From Chara braunii (taxonomy: Eukaryota; Streptophyta; Charophyceae; Charales; Characeae), in assembly GCA_003427395.1 (NCBI GenBank), contig BFEA01000637.1:326354-351341 (forward strand): a stretch of 24,988 nt of DNA, in the 5' to 3' direction. The notes under the pieces were generated by a model. That model was not told the DNA's origin. It saw only the letters and a program-made list of their open reading frames with translations, and searched no databases. Each line of letters starts with the position of its first letter. Positions within the stretch are counted from its first letter, which is position 1. Of this stretch, positions 1 to 7,680 are shown piece after piece. Position numbers and translations under genes: made by a program.

Positions 1-30
<30 letters not shown>
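1..30. repeat. (TC)n microsatellite at window edge
   Basis: Fifteen TC dinucleotides open the window. A second CT tract lies at 134-151 inside the same D repeat, and the matching (AG)n tract is at 24947-24964 in the inverted right copy. Confidence 0.95.
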
Positions 31-32
<2 letters not shown>

Positions 33-336
33 GTGCCAGGTACTAACCTGTGAAGATGGCGCTGTGCTGCAGGTACCTCGAAGACGACGCTGGAGCTATG
101 GCGCTGCAGTTAAGTCTCCCTGGCCTCCACCCAATCTCTCTCTCTCTCTCCAGTACTACTCTAGCTCCTACTAGCGCCCAACGCTGAAGACTACTGCTAA
201 CGCTACTACTACTACTGCAGCGCTCCTCCAGAGTGCTGCTGCCGACTCCTGAAGACTACCTCCTGCCTCCTGAACTGCACGTGAAGTGCCTGGGAAGTCC
301 CTATGAACTACCTGCAGCCTGCAGGGTGGGCCAATC

Positions 337-343
337 TTATATA
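337..343 (-). promoter_or_regulatory. TATA box of the left D repeat
   Basis: The minus strand reads CCAGCACTATATAAG, and the equivalent place in the right copy reads CCAGCACTATAAAGG. Conservation of the TATA box and its GC-rich surroundings in both copies supports a core promoter. It would direct transcription toward the left edge. Confidence 0.5.
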
Positions 344-514
344 GTGCTGGCCCGTCCAGGAGGCTGTTCTTGCCAATGTCAAAACGTGCCAGACCCAGGC
401 GTTGAAGCTGAAACAAAGGTTGTCTTGAAAACAGGCCCAAAATGGCCTTTGCTAAAACCCTGGCCTGAGTTTCAGGGCAGGTCGATCTTATGAGGGCCTG
501 AAATGGCCCTCCGT

Positions 515-690
515 TTCAGGCTGAAAAGACTCAGGGCCTGGAGGGCCCTGTTTTAGGATGAAGCGACACAGGGTCTGTAGGCCCTTGTTTTCAGGCTTTC
601 AGGCTGAAACGACACAGGGCCTGTAGGCCCTTGTTTTCAGGCTTTCAGGCTGAAACGACCCAGGGCCTGAAAATGGCCCTCGTTTGCAGG
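515..690. repeat. 46-bp degenerate tandem repeat with palindromic core
   Basis: Units start near 561, 607 and 653 (46-bp period), with a more degenerate unit near 521. Each contains GAAACGACACAGGGCCTG followed by TAGGCCCTTG, so the AGGGCCTGTAGGCCCT core is nearly self-complementary. The right D copy carries a different 72-bp palindromic array in the same place. Confidence 0.8.
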
Positions 691-1090
691 CGCAGCATGT
701 TGCAGGCGCAGTATGTAACACGAGTGAGGAGGACTGGATAAAAAGTTATTCTCATCAACAGCTTGAACAACAACACAGTTCACAGTACCACCGACGTCTT
801 TCTAAATGAGCTGCATTTAGGTTGGAAGCCTAGATCAGCACTACAGTTTCTTGTTTCTGAAAACCGACCAGCTACAATGCCTGGAACCATTGAATTTGGT
901 GTCCAATACAAACAGTTGTTGCAGCAGGCTGTTCAGCACATCAGGACAGCTAAAGACGCCATAAATCCATGATAGCATCCGAGAACAAACACCGGCAACA
1001 GTCCACATTTCAGGTAGGAGAATGAGTCTGGGTTGAGTCTAGCGATCTAGGACAGGAATTCAGCATCTCTAGAAAGCTAATGCCTCAATA

Positions 1091-1111
1091 CTTTGGTCCT
1101 TGGGAAGTCCT
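1091..1111. repeat. Target-site duplication, left copy (21 bp)
   Basis: Exact match to 1218-1238; it encodes the FGPWEVL part of the C' integrase. Removing one copy plus the insert restores continuity from PQYFGPWEVL into LDIVDRD. Confidence 0.9.
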
Positions 1112-1217
1112 CTTTTTTTTTTTTTTTTCGCACCAGGTCCAGTGGTGTATTTTCATCCGGGTCTGGAGGGTCCGGGCCCGGAGGTGGGGCTGGTGCAGTT
1201 CCGGGGGGTACTGTGTC
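1112..1217 (-). mobile_element. Short poly(A)-tailed retroposon in C' integrase
   Basis: A 106-bp insert lies between two identical 21-bp copies of the C' sequence starting CTTTGGTCC (1091-1111 and 1218-1238). On the minus strand it starts GACACAGTACCCCCCGG, is Pro/Gly-codon and GC rich, and ends in 16 consecutive A (1113-1128) plus one G. A long exact duplication and a 3' poly(A) are known marks of target-primed reverse transcription by a LINE machinery, so this is a SINE, a 5'-truncated LINE tail or a small processed retrocopy. I see no clear A/B-box promoter. The minus strand stays open in one frame through the poly(A), giving a proline-rich peptide, which would suit a 3' coding fragment, but the source is unknown. 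Confidence 0.85.
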
Positions 1218-1238
1218 CTTTGGTCCTTGGGAAGTCCT
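1218..1238. repeat. Target-site duplication, right copy (21 bp)
   Basis: Identical to 1091-1111 at all 21 positions and directly follows the insert on the plus strand. Confidence 0.9.
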
Positions 1239-1588
1239 AGATATTGTGGATCGTGATCCATATGGTCTCTCGAACTCTCTCCTACATGATTAGAATCCGT
1301 GGTCACCTATGCACATACCCTGTATTTCACGCTTCAAAGCTTGCACCTTTCGCTGATACCGATCAATCTTGCCCTCAACAATTGATGGACACGTGGACAT
1401 CGACAACATTGTTGATCATCGAGACTTGCCTGTTCCAGAGCCAACTGGCAGAGGAAGACCGCGAAAACAACAAGGGAATATACGGGGTTAGATTCAGCCA
1501 TCATTCAGATCCAAACAAAGATCGTTGGTTCACAAAGAAGGAGCTGACAAAGACAGCACCTCAGGTGCCGATTATGAACAGACACTAG

Positions 1589-2248
1589 AGAGGAAAGCTA
1601 CTGTGTAGAAGCATCTCAAAGGAATTTCGAAGCTAGAGGAGGGAGTGCGAGGAATGAGCCGGTTGCAAGGCCATTAGGTCCCTGCAGGCACACCGAGGGG
1701 ACCCTGAGCAAGCCTTGTGCCCTCCCTAAGTGAAGGCGGGCCTGCATTGTTTCCTCGGGGCCTATTTTTGCCACTTCTGCAACTGGGGGTGCCAGACAGA
1801 TTAAGGGTGCCAGTTGGTTACAGGCCACATGCGGGCTGTGTGACCACAACCTCGTGAGCCCTCAAGAGCCTTCCAGGCAGCGACGTGGATTCAGGCATTT
1901 AGGCCAATCAGCTGGCAGCAAGTGACATGAGCCACATCACACAGTTGGGCGAGCCTAACTGCGATCCCAGGGCAATATCTGAAACTGGGCCTGGGCGCAG
2001 ACACTTTGGCCTCACTGCAAGCTACTGGGCCCTAGACCTCGCTAGTACTTTCCAGTTAGGAAAGTGCCCAGCGCCCAGTTAGGCATTCTGTCCGTGGGAA
2101 ACTGGGCGACAATGTTGCTTCACTGTGCTCTGAAGGTTGCCTAGGCACTGAGGATGGATAGCGCACGTGGGCGCTTGTGGTGAGAGGCGCTGCAGAGCAG
2201 CGGGCGCAAGCGGGTGCATGCTGAGGCTGGATAGCGCACGTGGGCGTT
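1589..2248. other. Unassigned region between C' and element A'
   Basis: No coding pattern seen. It begins with the purine-rich stretch AGAGGAGGGAGTGCGAGGAA (near 1633), which could be the polypurine tract of C', so part may be a C' LTR; no second LTR is present to confirm this. ACTGGGC motifs recur at 1980-2110. A 26-bp direct repeat lies at the right end. Confidence 0.5.
2148..2246. repeat. 26-bp direct repeat pair next to the A' junction
   Basis: CTGAGG(A/C)TGGATAGCGCACG and the following GTGGGCG occur at 2148-2173 and 2221-2246 with one mismatch. The second copy ends two bases before the point where similarity to element A's leader starts (2249). Confidence 0.8.
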
Positions 2249-2747
2249 GTTCCCACGTACCAAATTGCCTGAAACTTGGTGATTCAACAGTTTACCCTGA
2301 GGCGCTTCACCCCCAACTGACAGATTCAACGAATTCGAACTCCCAGGTGCCACTAACTGACAAAGTCAATGCAGCGCCACATCACCCTGTACTGCGCTGC
2401 CTGGAAATTCGGGATCCTGACCCAATTCCACAATCGCAGCCTCCTGGGATCACTTCCCTGCCAATCGCCAGCTTCCAGATGAATCGCCAGGCTAAAAATA
2501 GCCTTTCAGAGCCTCCCAGGCCTCTGAGTATCAATCGCCAATCACGCCTGCACAACCCTAGTCAGGAGTGAGTCACTATCCGCCCAATTCTTCTCGCCAC
2601 ACACTCACAACCACCACCCTTACTGACAACAACCCTGAAGATGATGAATCGCCATGAGACTCTACTCCAGTATCTCGCCAGATGATGATCGGTGCTCCAA
2701 CTCATCAATCGCTTCCTGAGTCTAGATCCAATTGCTCTGATACCAAC
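2249..2747 (-). mobile_element. Element A': truncated leader of a second A copy
   Basis: This 499-bp stretch matches 10155-10652, the start of A's own internal region, at nearly every position. On the minus strand it begins just after the LTR end at 2748 with the primer-binding site and extends into the untranslated leader. Nothing of gag or pol follows; similarity stops at 2249 within GTTCCC. A complete element should be followed by flanking host DNA at this point, so the region is best explained as the start of another element sharing the LTR with A (LTR-internal-LTR-internal array). Confidence 0.85.
2734..2745 (-). other. tRNA-Met type primer-binding site of A'
   Basis: Minus strand TGGTATCAGAGC, two bases (GT) after the LTR end CATAACA. 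This is the usual plant-type minus-strand primer site complementary to the 3' end of initiator tRNA-Met. Confidence 0.85.
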
Positions 2748-3615
2748 TGTTATGATTCTGGTCATCTGTTGTCTGAAGACCAGGTATGCCCATACATACA
2801 CAGAAGGAAGGGGAGAGGATAGGAGTATCACACCGCGCAGGGAGAGATAACACATCGGGAGACTTGACCATGCGATATGACAGGGTACACTGAAAGTGCA
2901 ATTCACTCCACTCAATCCTCACAACCAGTCATAGAGAAAAGCCGAGAAGATCACATCCAGGAAAACAATGAAACGATGATAGTCCAAACCCAGTTATACA
3001 CTTTTTTATTAAACTCAGAGTCTCGAATTGTCAGGATAACTTAAGAACTACAGTGTGCTGCTCAGAAATGAGCAGCGCTTCACTCCCCAACCCTGATTAA
3101 CACCCGTAACACCCCTGAGCCCTTGAAACATCAAGCGCCACCCAGATACAGCCTCCTGAGGGAAGCGCCACCCTGAAACAGGCCTCTGAGGCCAATCGCC
3201 ACTCAGAGGATGAAGAAGAAGACCAACGCCACAGTATCTAATGATGACGAGGTGTCGGAAGACTTCCCGGGTGGAAGTCTGCAGCAGCGCCACCAACCCT
3301 GACAAGATGACCTCTGAGGAAGAAAGTTGCAGCTATGGCTGCAGTGCCAACACCCTGAAACCCCACTCCGGAGGAGGGTGCAGCAGGGCACCAATCTCTC
3401 TCGCCTCTAGCAGACCTCGATAACCCAAACCTCTGTCAGCCCCTGCGTGCTGGCAGAGTACAGCGCAGGTCCCAGCTATGGCCGGCGCTCCGAAGGTCTG
3501 GCTATGCCTGTCTCCTTCCACGCTGAGTCGTCACCACTTCCGGTCCAGGCGTAGCACAACAGCGATGTACTCGGTACCAACTGCCAAAAGCCCTGAACCG
3601 ATGTGCCCATCCTCT

Positions 3616-3622
3616 CTATATA
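3616..3622 (-). promoter_or_regulatory. TATA-like box in the A LTR
   Basis: Minus strand TATATAG, conserved in the other LTR copy at 11534-11540 although neighbouring bases differ. The position inside the LTR suits a U3 promoter. Confidence 0.4.
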
Positions 3623-3740
3623 ATACCACTAGCCTAGACTCGACCTAGACCGGACTGACTGACCGACCGGTACCGTATCTGTTTCGGCCTCTCGGCCTCT
3701 AACGGACCCGGCTATAGGCTATAGGACCGTCTATCAGTAT

Positions 3741-3755
3741 AGGCCCTTAGGGCCT
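3741..3755. other. Conserved LTR hairpin (A, 3' LTR)
   Basis: AGGCCC-TTA-GGGCCT, a 6-bp perfect stem with a 3-base loop, enclosed by GGACCGTC and a partly complementary GTCTGTCC. The same stem with loop GAA occurs in element B's 5' LTR at 12035-12049, so it survived the divergence of A and B. Confidence 0.6.
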
Positions 3756-3989
3756 GTCTGTCCTAGGGGTAACCCGGGCCTGCTATCTGCAGTTAGGGTA
3801 GTTGTAGGGAATCTTGTTAGTACCAGGCCTGTATTTTCCTGAATTTGCAGATATGTCCCTCACGAATTGCCCTCACAGGTAGGTCTCTCGGTTAGCACTC
3901 AGCCAAACAAAATTGCGAATCTATCCTACCTATAGTACAGCCTCGACAGAGAGAGGCTACAGGCGACCAGAAAACAGCATGTCATTGCA

Positions 3990-4008
3990 GACCTACCCTC
4001 CCCCAGAG
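3990..4008 (-). other. Polypurine tract of element A
   Basis: Minus strand CTGGGGGAGGGTAGGTC directly before the LTR start TGCAATG at 3989. This is the expected plus-strand DNA primer site. Confidence 0.75.
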
Positions 4009-4022
4009 CGAGGACCTCCGAG

Positions 4023-5560
4023 CTAGGGGCGTAGGCGTGCAGAGCGCCGAAGGGATACCCCCTTCTGTGCTGCCTCATATTTGAGGATTACAAACTTGGC
4101 CGTCTTCAGAAGTTCTTGTGAGTAAACCAGCGGTCCTCAGTATGTGGGTGGTATAAGAATTTCACAAGGTAATCCTTATCTGGACCTGTACCTGACTCAT
4201 CCTCCACAGTTTCGACCTCATACCCTTTGTCAGGGATAGGGGGACCGAACTGAGGAGGCCTGTTTGGGAATGCATCAGCTGGTGTGAGCGGCAACAACTC
4301 AGATGCATGAAAGACAGGGTAGGTTTGTAGATGCAAAGGGACATCCACTGTATAGGATGGTCCAAATAGATCAGCTCCCACTGTATCTAAGACCTGCCAT
4401 GGACCCATGTATCGTGGCAGCAACTTAGGCGAAATATCCTCCTCTCGCGACAACTCAGAACCGAGTACCCACACCCAGTCACCTGTGCGAATAGTAGAAG
4501 GATGCCTGTGCTTATTAGCCTGCTGAATCATAGCCTTTTGGGCTTTCAACAGGTTAGCACGGGCGCGCTCTATGTCCACACGGTAACGCCTGGTGAACTC
4601 TGCAGTTCCAGGTGTCAGCGTAGGGGTAGCCTTATCGATGATGTCATCGAGAGGCTGTCGTGGCTCACGACCCCAGTGTAACCGATAGGGTGTGAAGCCA
4701 GTAGAGGAGTGTACAAACGTGTTATACACAAGTTGTGCACGACGCAAATAGAGATCCCAATCCTGCTGATCTGGACTGATCACAAGACGCACCAGCTGGA
4801 AAAGAATTTGGTTCATCACTTCAGCCTAACCATTGGCTTCAGGATGACGACCAGATGTCATATCCAGGCGTGAATGAAGGTAACCCCTGCAGTAGGATTG
4901 CCATTCATTGCTGCAAAACCGGGGATCTCTATCATTGACGATAGAGGTGGGTGGTCCATGATGTGTAACCCACCTGTCAGCAAACACCGCCTGAACGGCC
5001 GGCACACGAGCCTCGGCTGGTAAGGGGATGAACTCTGCATATTTGGAGAACCGGTCCACACATACCATGACCTGACGCATACCACGAGGGGTAGTCCTAC
5101 CCAAGTCAGTAAAATCAATGGACACTGACTGCGCAGGAGCATCAGGGATAGGTAGTGGTTTGAGTAGGCCAAGGGGAGGTCGACGTACAACCTTGTTCCT
5201 TTAGCATAACTCACAGGTTTCCACGTAGTGCAGCATGTCACTCCTCATCTCCTTCCAGAAGAAGCGCTGCGACTGGGCTGCATAAGATTTGAGGGCCCCA
5301 AAGTGACCACGAGCATCATGACATTCTGACATTAGAAGTGTCCTCAGCTTGCGGTCCAGGGGAATGCACAGACGCTCCTCACGTCTGTTGCATGTGTACA
5401 GCAGACCTGAAACCAGAGTATATCCTGGTTCAGAGGCAGGATCGTCCTGGAGATTCCTCACGATAGGCCCAAAGATCTCATCCTGGGGCAGCAACTGGGC
5501 AATGGTCTGACGGGTCCTCTCTCCAAATGAGTGAGTAAAGGAGATTAGGAAAAGAGCGCC
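4023..5560 (-). pseudogene. Element A integrase with chromodomain-like tail (broken)
   Basis: Inserts element cDNA into the genome. In order: the zinc-binding HHCC domain (HDARGHFGALKSY, ETCELC, about 5320-5210), a catalytic core with Asp in SIDFTD and VNDRDPRF and Glu in the HPEANG-stop-AEVMN block (about 4825), then HWGREPRQPLDD, a GPWQVLDTVG motif and YPVFHASELLPL. The tail YEVETVED...YLVKF...DRWFTHKNF aligns with a chromodomain pattern. Breaks: TAA at 5201-5203 where B has Gln (CELCQRNK), TAG at 4827-4829 where B has CAG, and a one-base frameshift near 4110, beyond which the ancestral frame (TAKFVILKYEAAQKG) ends at TAG 4023-4025. The order of motifs is certain; domain edges are approximate. 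Confidence 0.88.
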
Positions 5561-6964
5561 AGGCCTACGAGAAAGGGCATCTGCTACTCGATTGTAGCAG
5601 CCCTTCTTGTGTCTCGGTTCAAAGTCAAACATGTCTATGAACTGAATATAGTGAGCAAGCTTGTCATTCAATTCTCCCTGGGACTTCATCCACTGCAAAG
5701 TAGAGTGATCTGAAAAGATCTTGAAGTGCCTGCCTAGGAGGAAATGCTTCCAATGCTTGAGCGCTGACACAAGAGCATAAAGCTCTTTCTCATAGGTAGA
5801 ATCCTGCAGCTTCTTTGTTTTGATCTTCTTGCTCATATATTCGATAGGATGCAGACCATTCCCATCATCCTGTTGAAGTACCGCCCGTACACCATACCGA
5901 CTGGCACCAGTGGTAAGCACAAAAGGCATGGTAGGGTCAGATAACGTCAGAACAGGGGCACGAATCAAGGCCTCCTTGAGATGTGTGAAAGCCTCCTGAC
6001 ATTCTGATGTCCAAAGAAAGCAAGTGCCTTTCTTTGTGAGATCAGTCAAGGGAGCTGCAATAGAAGAGAAGTTTTTAATGAACTTCCTGTAATACGATGC
6101 AAGCCCCAAGAATGATCGGACATCACAAATGCTAGCAGGTCGCAGCCAGCCCTGAACTGCAGCAACTTTCATTGCTTCAGGAGCCAACCCCTCTCCAGAA
6201 ATGACGTGTCCCAAATAGACTACAGAGGGAACTCCAAACGAGAACTTCTCCCTGTTAATCTTACACTGGTTATCACGTAAGGCCTGGAGGACCAGAGCCA
6301 AATACTGCGCATGCTCCTAGACAGAACGACTGAATACAAAGATATCATCCGGGTAGACAACTATGAACTTGTCCAGATAAGGCCTGAGTATGCGATGCAT
6401 CTCTGTTTGGAAGGTGCCTGGGGCATTGCAGAGACCGAATGGCATAACCAGGTACTCATATGTGCCATACCTAGTTTTGAAGGCTGTCTTGTGGACATCG
6501 CCTTCAACCATCTCAATCTGGTGATAGCCAGATTTGAGATCGATCTTGCTAAAGATGGTACAACCCTACACCATGTCCAACAGATCATCAATGCGAGGAA
6601 GGGGCTCTGTAGACTTCCTCGTGATTTTTTTGAGACCTCTATAGTCCATGCACATCCTGAACTCACCATTCCTCTTTGGAACAAAGAGGACTGGTGCCCC
6701 AAACTCAGATGTGCTAGGCCTGATCCAACCCTTGCTGGTCAGGGTCTCTAACTGTCTCCTGAGCTCTTCAAGTTCAGCAAGGGACATCTTGTAGACTCGG
6801 CCCTTGGGAGGGACCGAACTAGGCAGGATCTCAATCTTATGTTTGGTCTGCCTATGGACAAATCCAGTAGGCTCCTCCATAAGATCTGAGAAGTTGTCCA
6901 CAACCTGCTGAATCTGAGAGGGACAGGGAGCAGTCTCCACGTCAGTCTGTTTGACATAAGCCAC
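5560..6964 (-). pseudogene. Element A reverse transcriptase-RNase H (broken)
   Basis: Copies element RNA into DNA and degrades the RNA strand. The RT region reads [74 protein letters not shown] and then the catalytic motif as YPDD (6344-6355), where B has YLDD; CTG-to-CCG is the likely change. The connection and RNase H follow: VYLGHVISGEGLAPEA, FLGLASYYRKF, then TTGASRYG, where the first catalytic Asp (TDAS in B) is Gly (5906-5908). YEKELYAL and FSDHSTLQWM are retained, ending at VADALSRRPG. TAG stops lie at 6566-6568 (Gln in B) and 6317-6319. Stops, the YPDD change and the lost RNase H Asp make this inactive. Confidence 0.9.
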
Positions 6965-6997
6965 GAACAGACGGGCGTGGTCAGTCTGGCATGAGAA

Positions 6998-7654
6998 TCA
7001 CAAAAATTTGCGCGCACTCACGCAATAACAGTTGCTGGTCGGATGGTACTCGTCAGCGAGCATGCATGGGTGATATACCCCATGCCGGTCAGGTAGCTTA
7101 ACCCTAGGGATCTGCCAGTCGATCCTAGGATTGGTGGCACCAAGCCACTGCATAGAGAAGACAAGGTCAAAGGGGACATTAGGAAACACGTAGAAGTTCA
7201 GGTGATGCCTGACTTCTCTCTGCTTGTCAAAGGACACAGGTAGGCCCTTGACAGCAGTAGTGATCCTGACTGTGGAAGAGTCTCCAATGCGCACCGCTAA
7301 AAAATGTCCCAATTTCACCAGTCTCTGATCCAAGTGCAACTTGCTGACTGCCTTGGGAGAGATGAAGTTGCGAGTAGCCCCACAGTCTAAGAGCCCTTTG
7401 ATCTTGGCTCCCAGGATAGAGGGTCGAAGTAGGATGAGTTCAGACTTGTGCTTTTTCTTCTCCTGCAAGGACAGGAAAAGGTCAGCCAGACACTGAGCAT
7501 CCTCCTCCTCCCACGTCTCATCCAACTCAGAGTCTTCAAAAGTGAAAGACCCTGATGATGCAACTCCTACAAAAGAAGAACCAGCGAGAGACTGTGATGA
7601 TTCACCTTCATCAGAAAGTGAATCTATACTGGTGGAAGGAGTTGCTGCTTCCAC
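6998..7654 (-). pseudogene. Element A aspartic protease region
   Basis: Would mature the Gag-Pol polyprotein as a dimeric aspartic protease. An acidic, Ser-rich linker (EDSELDETWEEED) is followed by LILLRPSILGAKIKGLLDCGATRNFI. The active-site triplet is DCG (Asp codon at 7385-7387) rather than the usual DSG/DTG; B has the same DCGA, so Cys is ancestral to the pair. Flap and hydrophobic motifs follow (AVRIGDSS, NLNFYVFPNVPFDLVFSMQWL). The frame opens at a GTG, not an ATG, as expected for a pol part made by frameshifting. It stops at 6998-7000, just before the RT frame; B's equivalent boundary is also broken. Confidence 0.8.
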
Positions 7655-7668
7655 CTCTCTCTGCTCTA

Positions 7669-7680
7669 GTTTTTTTAACT
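7669..7680 (-). promoter_or_regulatory. Decayed gag-pro frameshift site of element A
   Basis: The minus strand reads AGTTAAAAAAACTAG, the counterpart of AGTCAAAAAACTGA in B. It still contains AAAAAAC but has one extra A and a TAA in the gag frame directly upstream, and here protease lies in the same frame as gag. The signal is most simply a mutated version of B's. Confidence 0.45.

Larger units (their letters stand above)
1..720 (-). mobile_element. LTR-like repeat, family D, left copy (partial)
   Basis: Read on the minus strand, this segment starts at 720 with TGTTACATACTG and runs off the left edge. It matches the right-edge segment (24561-24988, plus strand) in order: the TGTTACAT start, a palindrome-rich tandem array, a TATA box followed by a GGCCCGCCCTGCAGG-like stretch, a CTGAAGAC / GCGCTGGGCGC-rich stretch, a (CT)n tract and a CCTCC(A/G)CCCAA block. 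The two copies are inverted relative to each other. A TG start, an internal promoter and no coding capacity fit an LTR. The neighbouring integrase fragment reads the opposite way, so this copy does not belong to it. The second end is outside the window, so full length and duplication cannot be tested. Confidence 0.6.
721..1588 (+). pseudogene. Ty3/gypsy integrase C-terminal fragment (element C')
   Basis: Broken remnant of a pol polyprotein C-terminus. The stretch 763-972 gives NELHLGWKP and PGTIEFGVQY, the region after the integrase catalytic core. It continues with MIASENKHR and a GE-stop-VW motif near 1020 (TGG to TGA at a conserved Trp). The GPY/F-like motif PQYFGPWEVL lies at 1081-1111, is interrupted by a retroposon, and resumes with LDIVDRDPYG after 1218. 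YPVFHASKL follows near 1317, and the end YGVRFSHH...DRWFTKKEL (to the stop at 1588) resembles the chromodomain-like tail of A and B. Reverse transcriptase, RNase H and the integrase catalytic core are missing. The 5' side abuts the D repeat at 720. Several frame changes make it non-functional, and it is a different subfamily from A, B and C. Confidence 0.8.
2748..3989 (-). repeat. LTR of element A (3' LTR; also 5' LTR of A')
   Basis: 1242 bp, minus strand TGCAATGACATGC to CATAACA, bounded by a polypurine tract on one side and a primer site on the other. It matches the split copy 10653-11801 plus 20653-20762. Differences include about 22 bp beginning AACACTCACTCACG present at 10687 but absent near 2780, and an extra TATGGCTGCAG-like block near 3333. 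Confidence 0.92.

Noticed and set aside
171-493. Two overlapping short frames in the left D repeat.
   Set aside because: Opposite-strand frames in repeat DNA with no motif; the inverted right copy does not preserve them.
1093-1293. Gly-rich plus-strand peptide frame across the poly(T).
   Set aside because: It crosses the retroposon insert and its duplication; the reading is created by the insertion.
3990-4105. Envelope-like or extra gene between integrase and the 3' LTR of A.
   Set aside because: The interval holds only the frameshifted end of integrase and the polypurine tract.
4827-6568. Reassigned genetic code with TAG/TAA read as Gln, since several in-frame stops sit at conserved Gln positions.
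   Set aside because: Other stops replace Trp or Val (8873, 17874, 23318, 16619), frameshifts and deletions are frequent, and CAG-to-TAG is explained by deamination.
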